DNA from: an uncultured Clostridia bacterium
GTDB lineage: Bacteria > Bacillota > Clostridia > Christensenellales > UBA1750
Assembly (NCBI GenBank): GCA_947625765.1
Contig: CANQPP010000016.1
Span: 1 to 43,906 of the forward strand
Direction of reading: 5' to 3'
Length of the DNA: 43,906 bases
A program made the translations under genes and the position numbers. A model generated the notes under the pieces. It worked only from the letters and a program-made list of their open reading frames with translations. It was not told where the DNA came from and ran no database searches. Below, in pieces: positions 1-8,248 of the stretch (position 1 is the stretch's first letter; the number at the start of each line of letters is the position of its first letter).

Positions 1-2
1 TG

Positions 3-800
3 TCCATGATGAGCTTCGCCTGCATGGGCACCTCCGCCATGACCTCCATGGGCGCTGTCACCCGGAACCCCAAGCGCACCATTCCCCTCTCCTCCATCAT
101 CGCCACCGCCATCGTGGCCGTGATCTACGCCCTGATCGGCTTCGTGGCCAGCGGCATCCTGCCCTATGAGCAGGTCGCGGGCCAGAACATCAGCGTCACC
201 GCCCAGGCCATCCTGCCTCACGGCCTGTACATCTTCTTCGTGGTCGGCGGCGGCATCTGCGCCGTGGCCTCCACCATGCTGGGCGTGCTGGCCTACATGC
301 GCACGCCTATCCTGAGGGTCTCCGAGGACGGCTGGCTACCCGCCGCCTTCCGCAAGACCACCAAGGGCGGCTACCCCTGGGTGCTGTTCCTGGTCCTGTA
401 CGCGGTCAGCCTGATCCCCCTGGTGACCGGCCTGGACATCGAGGGCGTCATCGGCAACACCATGATCCCCACCATGATCATCAACGTCATCCTGAACCTG
501 TACTGCCTGCGCCTGCCCAAGCAGTTCCCCGAGCAGTGGGAGAAGCGCGGCCTGCGCATCCCCAAGTGGCTGTGGAACGTCTGCTCCGTGGCCGGCAGCA
601 TCTTCTGCGTCATGATCATCTACAACCTGTTCATCAACCTCGACACCAAGGCTGCCCTGCTGTGCATCGGCGAGCTGGTCGTGATGTTCGTGATCCCCTT
701 CATCACCCTGAAGATGAAGTGGGTCTCCCCCGAAAAGCTGGCCGCCCACAAGCAGGAAACGATCGAGCGCGCCCTGCTGGATTCCAACACCGAGGACTGA
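3..800 (+). CDS. APC-family amino acid permease, C-terminal part (5' end outside window)
   Basis: The reading frame is open from the window edge, so the true start lies upstream and only about 265 C-terminal residues are seen. The segment is hydrophobic with about six or seven membrane helices, among them stretches near residues 30-50, 75-95, 120-145, 155-170, 195-215 and 220-240. It ends in a charged cytoplasmic tail. The region with TSAMTSMGAVTRNPKRTIP near its start resembles the loop after helix 6 in amino acid/polyamine/organocation permeases. The substrate cannot be read from the sequence. The next gene, 20 bases downstream, is a MalY/PatB-like PLP enzyme, so a sulfur amino acid such as cystine or cystathionine is a reasonable guess only. 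Confidence 0.85.
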   Translation, partial: SMMSFACMGTSAMTSMGAVTRNPKRTIPLSSIIATAIVAVIYALIGFVASGILPYEQVAGQNISVTAQAILPHGLYIFFVVGGGICAVASTMLGVLAYMRTPILRVSEDGWLPAAFRKTTKGGYPWVLFLVLYAVSLIPLVTGLDIEGVIGNTMIPTMIINVILNLYCLRLPKQFPEQWEKRGLRIPKWLWNVCSVAGSIFCVMIIYNLFINLDTKAALLCIGELVVMFVIPFITLKMKWVSPEKLAAHKQETIERALLDSNTED

Positions 801-820
801 TCTTAGGAGGATCTTGATCC

Positions 821-2032
821 ATGAAGTACGATTTCACTTCCATCATCGACCGCCGCGGCAAGGACGCCACCGCCGTGGACAACATCGGCAATCGCGTCTG
901 GGGCAACGAGCCCGCCGCCCCCAAGGAAGGCTTCGACGCCATCCCCATGTGGGTGGCCGACATGAACTTCGGCACCGCCCCCGCCGTCACCAAGGCCCTG
1001 CAGGCGCGCATCAGCCATCCCCTGTACGGCTACTTCGTCCAGCGGCCCGAGTATTTCCAGTCCATCATCCACTGGCAGGAGACCCACCACAAGGTGACCG
1101 GCCTGATCAGGGAGGCCATCGGCTATGAGAACGGCGTGCACGGCTGCGTCACCAGCTGCGTGCAGACCCTGTCCCAGCCCGGCGAAGCGGTGTTCCTGCA
1201 CTCCCCCTATTACGTGGGCTTCTGTGCGGACGTTGAGTACCTTGGCCGCGTGCCGGTGCACAGCGAGCTCAAGAAGGATGAGAACGGCGTCTACCGCATG
1301 AACTTCGAGGACATGGATGCCAAGCTCAAGGCGAGCAACTGCCACCTGGCCATCATGTGCTCCCCGCACAATCCGGCCGGCCGCGTCTGGGAGCGCTGGG
1401 AGCTGGAGAAGGCCATGGAGGTCTTTGAGAAGAACGAGTGCATCGTCATCAGCGACGAGATCTGGGCCGACATCACCTACACCGGCCACCAGCACATCCC
1501 CACCCAGATGGTGAACGAGTGGGCCAGGGAGCACACCATCGGCATCTACGCCCCCTCCAAGACCTTCAACCTGGCCGGGCTCATCGGCAGCTACCACATC
1601 ATCTACAACAAGTACCTGCGCGACCGCGTCAGCCACTATGGGGACAACACCCACTACAACGACCAGAACGTGCTGAGCATGCACGCCCTGATCGGCGCGT
1701 ACAGCGACGAGGGCGCCGAGTGGACCGAGGAGCTCAAGCAGGTGCTGGAAAAGAACTGCCGCTATATGTCCAAGTACCTGAACGGCGTGGAAGGCGTTTC
1801 CGCCACCGACCCCGAGGGCACCTACATGATCTTCGCCGACTGCACCGAGTTCTGCAAGCGCAAGGGCATCACGCTGGATCAGCTGCTCAAGGCCGGCTGG
1901 GACGTGGGCGTCGGCTGGCAGGACGGCCGCTTCTTCGGCGGGCCCTGCCACATCCGCCTGAACGTGGCCTCTCCCCTCTCCCGCATCGAGGAGGCCTGCC
2001 AGCGCCTGGACAAGTACGTGTTCAACGCTTAA
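821..2032 (+). CDS. MalY/PatB-family PLP-dependent aminotransferase or C-S lyase
   Basis: This 403-residue protein is the usual length for the MalY/PatB branch of fold-type I PLP enzymes, which cleave cystathionine or cysteine S-conjugates. The conserved N-terminal stretch IPMWVADMNF is near residues 41-50. SPHNPAGRVW is near 181-190, SDEIW has the PLP-pyridine aspartate at about 212, and the Schiff-base lysine is K247 in APSKTFNLAGL. A strong AGGAGG ribosome binding site lies about 10 bases before the ATG. The gene follows the permease by 20 bases, so the two are probably one unit for uptake and breakdown of an amino acid or thioether. True beta-lyase and aminotransferase activity cannot be told apart here. 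Confidence 0.9.
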   Translation: MKYDFTSIIDRRGKDATAVDNIGNRVWGNEPAAPKEGFDAIPMWVADMNFGTAPAVTKALQARISHPLYGYFVQRPEYFQSIIHWQETHHKVTGLIREAIGYENGVHGCVTSCVQTLSQPGEAVFLHSPYYVGFCADVEYLGRVPVHSELKKDENGVYRMNFEDMDAKLKASNCHLAIMCSPHNPAGRVWERWELEKAMEVFEKNECIVISDEIWADITYTGHQHIPTQMVNEWAREHTIGIYAPSKTFNLAGLIGSYHIIYNKYLRDRVSHYGDNTHYNDQNVLSMHALIGAYSDEGAEWTEELKQVLEKNCRYMSKYLNGVEGVSATDPEGTYMIFADCTEFCKRKGITLDQLLKAGWDVGVGWQDGRFFGGPCHIRLNVASPLSRIEEACQRLDKYVFNA

Positions 2033-2054
2033 AAATCGACCACACCAACGCCGC

Positions 2055-2097
2055 GCGGCGGCGGGGAGAAATACCCGCCGTCGCTTCTCTTTATTCC
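2055..2097 (+). terminator. Rho-independent terminator after the MalY-like gene
   Basis: An 11-bp GC-rich stem (2055-2065 with 2074-2084, one G-T pair) has an 8-base loop and is followed by a T-rich stretch. It closes the permease/MalY unit. Confidence 0.8.
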
Positions 2098-2135
2098 TTT
2101 GCATTTTATTTTTATTGTTTTTCGATAATTTCTTC

Positions 2136-2164
2136 TTGACATTCATTTCCCACCGTGCTATCAT
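2136..2164 (+). promoter_or_regulatory. Sigma-A type promoter for the DUF2975-XRE unit
   Basis: A perfect -35 TTGACA (2136-2141) and a -10 TATCAT (2159-2164) are separated by 17 bases. Transcription would start near 2171, about 26 bases before the start codon at 2197. The surrounding DNA is AT-rich compared with the genes. Confidence 0.85.
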
Positions 2165-2196
2165 GGGCCCATCAAACAAAACGGAGGCGATTTGAT

Positions 2197-2676
2197 ATGA
2201 CCCGTGAACGCATGGCCCTGTGGCTGAAGATCGCGGTGCTGCTGGCCGTGGCGATCCTCTTTGGCGGCATGTTCGTGCTGCTGCCCCTGATCGGATCGGA
2301 AATGGCGCAGATGTACCCGGAGATCGCGTTCCTGTTCTGGCCGACCCTCATCTGGTGTTGGGCTTTGGGCGCGGTGATCGTCGCGGCCCTGTGCTTCTTC
2401 TGGGGCATCTGCGACCGCATCCAGAAGGACAACTCCTTCTGCGAGGCGAACGCCAAGGCCCTGGGCCGCATCGCGCAGCTGGCGCTGGTGGATGTGGTGC
2501 TGGGCTTCGGCCTGCTCATCTTCCTTTCCTGCACCGCGCATCCGCACCCGAGCCTGTTCCTCCTGTTCTTCCTGCTTTTGTTCTGCGGGCTGGCCGTGGA
2601 AGTGGCCTCGGCGCTGCTTGCGCACCTGGTCCAGAAGGCCGCGCGCATCCAGCAGGAAAACGACCTGACCGTGTGA
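2197..2676 (+). CDS. DUF2975 family membrane protein (YoaS-like)
   Basis: This 159-residue membrane protein has about four predicted helices (near 10-32, 45-70, 93-115 and 118-142). The soluble loop contains IQKDNSFCEANAKALGRIA, a hallmark of DUF2975 proteins. The start at 2197 was chosen over an upstream in-frame start because GGAGG sits 7-8 bases before it and because the upstream start would lie inside the promoter. The next gene is a small XRE regulator; DUF2975 proteins are commonly paired with a YozG-like regulator, as in Bacillus YoaS/YozG. The function of the pair is not established. Confidence 0.85.
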   Translation: MTRERMALWLKIAVLLAVAILFGGMFVLLPLIGSEMAQMYPEIAFLFWPTLIWCWALGAVIVAALCFFWGICDRIQKDNSFCEANAKALGRIAQLALVDVVLGFGLLIFLSCTAHPHPSLFLLFFLLLFCGLAVEVASALLAHLVQKAARIQQENDLTV

Positions 2677-2687
2677 GGTGAAGCGAA

Positions 2688-2921
2688 ATGGCCATCATCG
2701 TGAATCTGGACGTGATGCTCGCCCGCCGCAAGATGGGCGTGACGGAGCTGTCCCAGGCCGTGGGCGTGACGCTGCCCAACATCTCCATCTTAAAGAACGG
2801 CCGCGCCAAGGCCATCCGCCTAGAGACGCTCAACAAGATCTGCCGCGTATTGGACTGCCAGCCCGGCGACCTGCTGGAATACGTGCCGGACGGGGAAGAC
2901 ACGCAGCCGGATAAGAACTGA
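2688..2921 (+). CDS. Small XRE/Cro-type transcriptional regulator (YozG-like)
   Basis: A 77-residue protein consisting almost entirely of one helix-turn-helix domain. The recognition-helix region ELSQAVGVTLPNISILKNG lies near residues 20-38, followed by ETLNKICRVLDCQPGDLLEY near 46-65, typical of the HTH_26/YozG class. It begins 11 bases after the DUF2975 gene with GAGGTGA as ribosome binding site. By family precedent it probably regulates its own operon, perhaps with the DUF2975 partner as a membrane sensor. That role is inferred. Confidence 0.88.
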   Translation: MAIIVNLDVMLARRKMGVTELSQAVGVTLPNISILKNGRAKAIRLETLNKICRVLDCQPGDLLEYVPDGEDTQPDKN

Positions 2922-2942
2922 CCGCAAAGGGGAGGCGAAAAA

Positions 2943-4058
2943 ATGCCCGCGATCTACGACTGCCTGGTGCTGGGGCTGGGCCCGGCCGGGGCGAGCTTTG
3001 CCCGTCTGGCGCCGCCTTCCCTCTCCCTCTGCTGCCTGAGCGAAAAGGAGAGGCCCCACGGCAAGCCCTGCGGCGGCCTGCTGGCCCCGGACGCGCAGAA
3101 GGAGCTGGCCCTGCAGGGCCTCTGCCTGCCCAAGGAGCTGCTGGTAAGCCCCCAGATCTTCGCCGTGCACACGCTGGACCTGTGCAGCGGGCAGAGCCGC
3201 CTGTACCCGCGCAGCTACGTGAACCTGGACCGACCGCGCTTCGACGCCTGGCTGCGGAGCCTTATCCCTTCCCGCGTGGAGGTGCGGGAGGGCCGCGCGG
3301 TGGACGTGCGGCGCGGGGAAGACGGCCTGTTTTACGTGACCTACCGCGCGGGCGGGCAGGAGCAGGAACTCATCGCCCGCTCCCTGGTCGGCGCGGACGG
3401 CGGGGCTTCCCTGGTGCGCCGTCGGCTGTTCCCGGGCCGCGAGGGGCGCTCCTTCGTCTGCTTCCAGCAGGGCTTTGCCGCCGGGGAGACGCGGCCCTTT
3501 TACGCCTGCATCTTCGACCACAAGACCAGCCCGGTCTGCTCCTGGGCGCTGTGCAAGGACGGCGTGCTGCTCTTTGGCGGCGCGTTCCCGGCGGAGCGCT
3601 GTCGACAGCGCTTCGAGGAGCAGAAGGCGCGTCTGCGGGCGCTGGGCTGGAAGCTGGACGCGCCGCTGTACGGCCACGGCTGCCCGATCCGCTGCCCCGC
3701 GGGGAACGCCGACTTCTGTTTGGGAGAGAACAACGTGCACCTCCTGGGCGAGGCCGCGGGCTTCGTCAGTCCCAGCTCCCTGGAAGGCATCAGCTCCGCC
3801 CTGCGCAGCGGCCGCCTGCTGGCCGAGGCCTACGCGTCAGACCCCGCGCACGTGCACGAGGCCTACGTCCGCCTGACCGCGCCGCTCCGGCGCAGGCTGC
3901 TCCTCAAGCTCCTCAAGCGGCCATTCATGTACGACCCGCTCCTGCGCCGCTTGGTGCTTTTCTCCGGCCTCTCGGCCCTGTCCCTGCCCGGAAGCGCCGC
4001 CCGGCCGGACGCTTGTCCCCTTCCCTTTTCCCCGGAGCCAGCTTCCGACCGCGCATAA
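2943..4058 (+). CDS. FAD-dependent oxidoreductase, geranylgeranyl-reductase family
   Basis: A 371-residue flavoprotein. The Rossmann FAD motif GLGPAGAS is at residues 11-18, PCGGLLAPD at about 42-50, the second nucleotide contact GADGGASLVRR near 150-160, and a C-terminal LLGEAAGFVSPSSLEGIS stretch near 263-280 is the FAD-contacting GD-like motif. This pattern fits the geranylgeranyl reductase/CbrA group, which saturates isoprenoid lipids or related substrates. The substrate is not readable. The start is well supported by GGGGAGG upstream. It follows the XRE gene by 21 bases and is likely cotranscribed, though no functional link to it is evident. The C-terminal 20 residues are proline-rich and poorly conserved. 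Confidence 0.8.
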   Translation: MPAIYDCLVLGLGPAGASFARLAPPSLSLCCLSEKERPHGKPCGGLLAPDAQKELALQGLCLPKELLVSPQIFAVHTLDLCSGQSRLYPRSYVNLDRPRFDAWLRSLIPSRVEVREGRAVDVRRGEDGLFYVTYRAGGQEQELIARSLVGADGGASLVRRRLFPGREGRSFVCFQQGFAAGETRPFYACIFDHKTSPVCSWALCKDGVLLFGGAFPAERCRQRFEEQKARLRALGWKLDAPLYGHGCPIRCPAGNADFCLGENNVHLLGEAAGFVSPSSLEGISSALRSGRLLAEAYASDPAHVHEAYVRLTAPLRRRLLLKLLKRPFMYDPLLRRLVLFSGLSALSLPGSAARPDACPLPFSPEPASDRA

Positions 4059-4103
4059 GACTTCGACCACATTGGAATCCATAAGAAAGAGCGGTGTGAG
4101 CTC

Positions 4104-4496
4104 ATGTTCACTGCCCTGACGAGCATCGGCGTTTTGCTTATCTTGGCGCTGATCGGGTCGCTCATTTTGCTAAGGCGCGGCTCCTTTAAGACCGAAAATA
4201 AAAACAGCAAAAGGCTCTATATCGTGACCGGGGCCTTGCAGGCGGCCCATCTGCTATCCTATTTGACGGGAGCATTGGAGAAGGTCTCCCAATTCCATGT
4301 CTACCTCGCATTCGGGCTCTGCGCCCTTGTTTCCGTCCTGTGTTTTTTGCTGTCCGTCTGGATGCTGCTGCCCCTTTCCAAGTGCAGGCATGGGATCAAA
4401 TACCTGTTCCTGTTCGTCTCCGTGCTTCAGGTGGCCGGTACGATCTGCATCTTTCTGCTGCCCGAGGCGGGCATCCCGCCGCTCATCCGATTTTAA
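4104..4496 (+). CDS. Small hypothetical membrane protein with four helices
   Basis: A 130-residue protein not recognised as a known family. Hydrophobic segments lie near residues 4-24, 42-60, 67-92 and 100-122, separated by short basic loops such as RRGSFKTENKNSKR. It is more AT-rich in codon choice than the flavoprotein before it. The ribosome binding site is weak (GTGTGAG). It starts 45 bases after the FAD gene and ends directly at a terminator, so it is probably the last gene of that unit. Confidence 0.7.
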   Translation: MFTALTSIGVLLILALIGSLILLRRGSFKTENKNSKRLYIVTGALQAAHLLSYLTGALEKVSQFHVYLAFGLCALVSVLCFLLSVWMLLPLSKCRHGIKYLFLFVSVLQVAGTICIFLLPEAGIPPLIRF

Positions 4497-4550
4497 AGCA
4501 AAAACAGCCGCCGAACGTGTCCTTCCAGCCGTTCGGCGGCTTCTTCTTTT
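4494..4550. terminator. Bidirectional terminator between convergent operons
   Basis: An 11-bp perfect stem (4507-4517 with 4530-4540) has a 12-base loop. T-rich tails lie on both sides: TTCTTCTTTT on the plus strand and TGTTTTTGCTTT on the minus strand. It ends the plus-strand unit from region 1 and the 20-kb cobalamin operon arriving from the right. Confidence 0.88.
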
Positions 4551-4560
4551 GCGCAAATCC

Positions 4561-5220
4561 CTACCGTTTCTCCGGGTCCAGCATCCCGGCGGCGGCGTAC
4601 AGCAGCGCGTTGCAGATGGCCGCGGCCACGGTGCTGCCGCCCTTGCGGCCCATGGCGAGTATGGCCGGGACGCCGCATTCCTCGCAGACCCGCCGCGCCT
4701 GCTCCTTGCTCTCCACCACGTTGACAAAGCCCACGGGCACGCCCACCACCAGCGCCGGGCGGAAGCCCTCGCGCATGAGTGCGCACAGTTCAAGCAGCGC
4801 GGTAGGCGCGTTGCCCACCGCGTACACCGCGCCGGGGTGTTTTTCCGCCGCCAGGCGCATGGCTCGGACCGCCCGCGTCACGCCCCGCGCCTTGGCCTCC
4901 GCCGCGACCCGCTCGTCGGCCATGTAGCAGTGGGCCTCGCCGCCCAGCCGTGCCAGCGCCGGACGGCTCACGCCCGCGCGGGCCATGTTGGTGTCGGTGA
5001 CGATGTCCGCGCCCGCGCGCAGGGCCCGCGCGCCCTTCTCCGCCGCGCCGGGGGTGAAGAACAGATTTTTTGCATAGTCGAAGTCCGCCGTGGCGTGGAT
5101 GGCGCGCAGCACCACGGCCTCGTTCTCCGCCGCCGGGTACAGGCCTTTTTCCTTCAGCTCCCGCCGGATGATCTCCATGCTGGCGCGCTCGATGTCCGCG
5201 GGCAGCAGGTGTTTTTCCAT
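4561..5220 (-). CDS. cbiC: Precorrin-8X/cobalt-precorrin-8 methylmutase CbiC
   Basis: A 219-residue enzyme that moves the C11 methyl group to C12 to give cobyrinate, the last ring-forming step. The catalytic histidine is in RAIHATADFDYA (about residue 43). The C-terminal part carries MGRKGGSTVAAAICNALL, conserved in the family. The start at 5220 gives normal family length and overlaps the cobO stop by one base (TGATG), which argues for coupled translation. This is the last gene of the operon, ending 10 bases before the bidirectional terminator. It is unusual that cbiC sits last, far from the other ring genes. Confidence 0.95.
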   Translation of the reverse strand: MEKHLLPADIERASMEIIRRELKEKGLYPAAENEAVVLRAIHATADFDYAKNLFFTPGAAEKGARALRAGADIVTDTNMARAGVSRPALARLGGEAHCYMADERVAAEAKARGVTRAVRAMRLAAEKHPGAVYAVGNAPTALLELCALMREGFRPALVVGVPVGFVNVVESKEQARRVCEECGVPAILAMGRKGGSTVAAAICNALLYAAAGMLDPEKR

Positions 5221-5720
5221 CAGTATTCCACTCCTTCCCGGGCCCGCACGCCCTTCTCGAAGGGGTGCCTGCGGCAGACCATCTCCGTTTGGTAGTCCGC
5301 CGCCAAAAACATCCACTCCGCAGGCTCCCGGCCCGTGAGCACCGTCTCGCGGCTTTCCGGCGCCTGCTCGACCGCCCTGCGCAGTAGCTCCCTGTCCACG
5401 GTGCCGCTCTGCCAGGCGGCGCAGGCCTCGTCCAAAATGAGCAGCTCCGGCTCCATCTCCAGCGCCCTTTTCAGGCACCCGGTCTGCTCCTGACAGGTGC
5501 GTTCCTTTTCTTCCTCCGTCATTTGCGAGACGAACTTATGGAGGCTCTTGGCCGTGAGCACGCAGGCGCCCAGCCTCTCCAGCTCCGCCGCCTCGCCGGA
5601 GACGCCGCTCTTTAAAAAGCGCAGGAGCACCACGCGTTTTCCTGCATGCAGGGCCCGCAGCGCCAGGCCCGCCGCGGCCGTGGTCTTGCCCTTTCCCTTT
5701 CCCCAATACAGGTGCGTCAT
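5220..5720 (-). CDS. cobO: Cob(I)yrinic acid a,c-diamide adenosyltransferase (CobO/BtuR type)
   Basis: A 166-residue P-loop protein with GKGKGKTTAA at residues 8-17, typical of CobA/CobO/BtuR. LLILDEACAAW is the Walker-B-like region near residues 95-105. It transfers the 5'-deoxyadenosyl group from ATP to Co(I) of the corrinoid. The start at 5720 forms an ATGA overlap with the end of cobQ. The length is slightly short for the family (about 170-200) because the N-terminal extension seen in E. coli BtuR is missing; this is common in Firmicutes. Confidence 0.93.
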   Translation of the reverse strand: MTHLYWGKGKGKTTAAAGLALRALHAGKRVVLLRFLKSGVSGEAAELERLGACVLTAKSLHKFVSQMTEEEKERTCQEQTGCLKRALEMEPELLILDEACAAWQSGTVDRELLRRAVEQAPESRETVLTGREPAEWMFLAADYQTEMVCRRHPFEKGVRAREGVEY

Positions 5721-7195
5721 GCCTTGCCCTCCAGGATCGCGTACACCCTCTCCATGTCCAGCGCCCGCCGCACGGCGTCCGCCAAAAGGTCGTACTGCGC
5801 GTTCAGATAGTCCTCCCGGCTCTGCGGCGCCGCCTCCGAGGGCTGAATGCCCTTTCTCTCGCACAGGGCCCTGGCCAGGGCGGAGGTCGCCTGCCCGCTG
5901 TCGAACAGGCCGTGCAGGTAGGTGCCCCAGGCGCTGCCCGCCGCGCAGCCGTCGGGCGTGCCGTCCTCCAGCAGGCAGAAGGGCTCCCCGCCGCTCTCCG
6001 TGCGGCCGTTGTGGATCTCGTACCCCTCCACATACGCGCCGTGCAGGGGGCCGAAGCACACCTCTCCCCGCACCCGCGCGCGCCGCTTCTTCTCGTCAAA
6101 CACCGTGTCGATGGGCAAAAGGCCCATCCCCCGCACGGGCTGCGCGCCGCCGCCCTCCGTGCCGGTTGGGTCGGACAGGCTCCGGCCCAGCATCTGGTAG
6201 CCGCCGCAGATGCCCAGGATCGGCACGCCGCGCTCGGCCAGCTTTAAGATCGCCGTCTCTAGCCCGCTTTGGCGCAGCCAGAGCAGGTCGGAAACGGTGC
6301 TCTTGGTGCCGGGCAGGATCAGCAGGTCCGGCTCGCCCAGCTCCCTTGCCTCGCTTACGTAGCGCACGCCCAAAAGCGGGTGGGCCTCCAGGGGCGCAAA
6401 GTCCGTGAAGTTGGAGATGCGCGGCAGCCGCACCACCGCCACGTCCAGGCTCTTGTGTACCGCGGTCTGCTTAAGGCCCGGCGCGAGGGAATCCTCCTCG
6501 TCGACGTCCACGCGCAGGTAGGGCACGACGCCCAGCACCGGCACGCCCGTGAGCTCCTCCAGCATCGTGAGGCCCGGCCGCAGGATCTCCACATCCCCGC
6601 GGAACTTGTTGATGATGAGTCCCTTGATCCGCGCCTTTTCCTCCTTTTCCAGCAGGGCCACGGTGCCGTAGAGCTGGGCGAACACGCCGCCGGGGTCGAT
6701 GTCGCCCACCAGCAAAACAGGCGCGTCCACCAGGCGGGCAAGGCCCATGTTCACGATGTCGTTCTTCTTTAGGTTGATCTCCGCCGGGCTGCCCGCGCCC
6801 TCGATCACGATGGCGTCGAACTCTTTTTCCAGGCTGCGATAGGCCTTGAGCACGTCCGGGATGAGCGCCGTCTTGTGCCTAAAATAGTCCGCGGCCCGCA
6901 TCTGGCCCCGCACCTCGCCGTTTACGATCACCTGGCTGCCCACGTCGCTGCTGGGCTTGAGCAGTATGGGGTTCATCCGCACGTCCGGCTCCACGCCCGC
7001 GGCCTGGGCCTGCGTCACCTGGGCGCGGCCCATCTCCAGCCCGTCCCGGGTCACATAACTGTTGAGGGCCATGTTCTGGCTCTTGAAGGGCGCGACCTTC
7101 CAGCCGTCCTGCTTAAGGATGCGGCAGAGCGCGGCGCACAGCAGGCTCTTGCCCGCGCCGGACATGGTGCCCTGCACCATCAGCGGCCTAGCCAT
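5717..7195 (-). CDS. cobQ: Cobyric acid synthase CobQ/CbiP
   Basis: A 492-residue glutamine amidotransferase that amidates side chains b, d, e and g of adenosylcobyrinate diamide. An N-terminal dethiobiotin-synthetase-like ATPase domain carries GTMSGAGKS at 9-17, then FKSQNMALNSY and the central IEGAGSPAEINL stretch. The C-terminal GATase domain has the nucleophilic cysteine in GICGGYQMLG (about residue 335) and the histidine in TYLHGLFD. The start at 7195 (MARPLMVQGT) fits the family, and the gene overlaps cobD by 8 bases. The GATase domain is complete. Confidence 0.96.
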   Translation of the reverse strand: MARPLMVQGTMSGAGKSLLCAALCRILKQDGWKVAPFKSQNMALNSYVTRDGLEMGRAQVTQAQAAGVEPDVRMNPILLKPSSDVGSQVIVNGEVRGQMRAADYFRHKTALIPDVLKAYRSLEKEFDAIVIEGAGSPAEINLKKNDIVNMGLARLVDAPVLLVGDIDPGGVFAQLYGTVALLEKEEKARIKGLIINKFRGDVEILRPGLTMLEELTGVPVLGVVPYLRVDVDEEDSLAPGLKQTAVHKSLDVAVVRLPRISNFTDFAPLEAHPLLGVRYVSEARELGEPDLLILPGTKSTVSDLLWLRQSGLETAILKLAERGVPILGICGGYQMLGRSLSDPTGTEGGGAQPVRGMGLLPIDTVFDEKKRRARVRGEVCFGPLHGAYVEGYEIHNGRTESGGEPFCLLEDGTPDGCAAGSAWGTYLHGLFDSGQATSALARALCERKGIQPSEAAPQSREDYLNAQYDLLADAVRRALDMERVYAILEGKA

Positions 7196-8243
7196 TTTGC
7201 AGCACCTCCTTGAGCGTTTTGAGCAATCGGGCGTTGTCCTCATGGGTCCGCACCGCCGCGCGGTACCAACTTTCGTCCAGCCTCCGGTAATTGCCGCAGT
7301 TCCGAAGCAGGATGCCCCGCGCGGCCAGCGGCGCTCCCAGCGGCGTTTTACAGCGGAACAAGAGGAAGTTGGCCTCGCCGGGTATGACGGTCAGGCCTAA
7401 GGCTTCCAGCCCCTCCATAAGATAGGGCCGCTCCGCCCGCACGAAGGCGCGCGTCTTTTCCCGATAATCGCTCTCCTGCAGGGCCGCAAGCCCCGCCGCC
7501 TGCGCAAGGCTCGAGACCGACCAGGCCGGCCCGCTCTCCTCCATGCGGTCTAGCAGCGGCCCGTCCGCGCAGAGGCAGAAGCCCAGCCGCACGCCCGCCA
7601 TGGCGTACAGCTTGGTGAAGGAGCGCAGGAGCAGCAGCCCGCCGCCCTCGAGCTCCCCCTTGAGCGTGGCCTTCTCCGGCTCGTCCAGCAGGTCGAGGAA
7701 GCACTCGTCCAGCAGGAGATAAGCCCCTCTTTCCCGGCAGCGCATAAGAACCCGCCGCAAGAGCGGCAGCGGCACGGTGCGGCCCGTGGGGTTGTTGGGC
7801 TGGCAGAGGATCACAAGACCGACGCCTTCCCCGATGGCCTGCGGGAAGTCCTCGCCCAGCCGAAAGCCGTCCTCTGCGCGCAGGGGCCGGGGCACGAGCT
7901 CGCAGCCCGCGGCCCGCAGCGCCGCCTCGTATTCCAAAAACGAGGGCACGGGCACCAGCGCCTTCTTGGGCCTTAGCGCCAGCACCGCACGGAAGATGAG
8001 CTCCGCCGCGCCGTTCCCGCACAGGACATACTTTTCCGGCACATTTTCCCTCTCCGCGATGGCGCGGCGCAGGTCGCGGCAGCGGGGATCGGGGTAGCGG
8101 TCCGCCGTCTTGGCCGCCTCCGCGACGGCCCGCCGCACGCCCTCCGGCACGCCGAAGGGGCTGATGTTGGCGGAAAAGTCCAGGGGCAGCGCGCCGAATC
8201 GGTCTTGATAGCCGCGCCAGTTCCCGCCGTGGGCAAAGGGCAT
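7188..8243 (-). CDS. cobD: Threonine-phosphate decarboxylase CobD
   Basis: A 351-residue fold-type I PLP enzyme related to histidinol-phosphate aminotransferase, making (R)-1-amino-2-propanol phosphate for the nucleotide loop. The N-terminal HGGN motif (residues 5-8) and DFSANISPFG (22-31) are hallmarks of CobD. QPNNPTG is at 148-154, the PLP lysine is K211 in SFTKLYAMAG, and RLGF follows. The start at 8243 places HGG where it sits in other CobD proteins. The stop codon of cbiB lies 5 bases upstream of the start, and cbiB makes the partner step, so context supports the call. Confidence 0.94.
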   Translation of the reverse strand: MPFAHGGNWRGYQDRFGALPLDFSANISPFGVPEGVRRAVAEAAKTADRYPDPRCRDLRRAIAERENVPEKYVLCGNGAAELIFRAVLALRPKKALVPVPSFLEYEAALRAAGCELVPRPLRAEDGFRLGEDFPQAIGEGVGLVILCQPNNPTGRTVPLPLLRRVLMRCRERGAYLLLDECFLDLLDEPEKATLKGELEGGGLLLLRSFTKLYAMAGVRLGFCLCADGPLLDRMEESGPAWSVSSLAQAAGLAALQESDYREKTRAFVRAERPYLMEGLEALGLTVIPGEANFLLFRCKTPLGAPLAARGILLRNCGNYRRLDESWYRAAVRTHEDNARLLKTLKEVLQNG

Positions 8244-8248
8244 GTGGT

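Noticed and set aside
803-2179. Long open frame on the minus strand opposite the MalY-like gene
   Set aside because: Rich in Ala, Gly, Val, Leu and His from high-GC mirror codons, no family pattern, and it lies opposite a clear enzyme gene.
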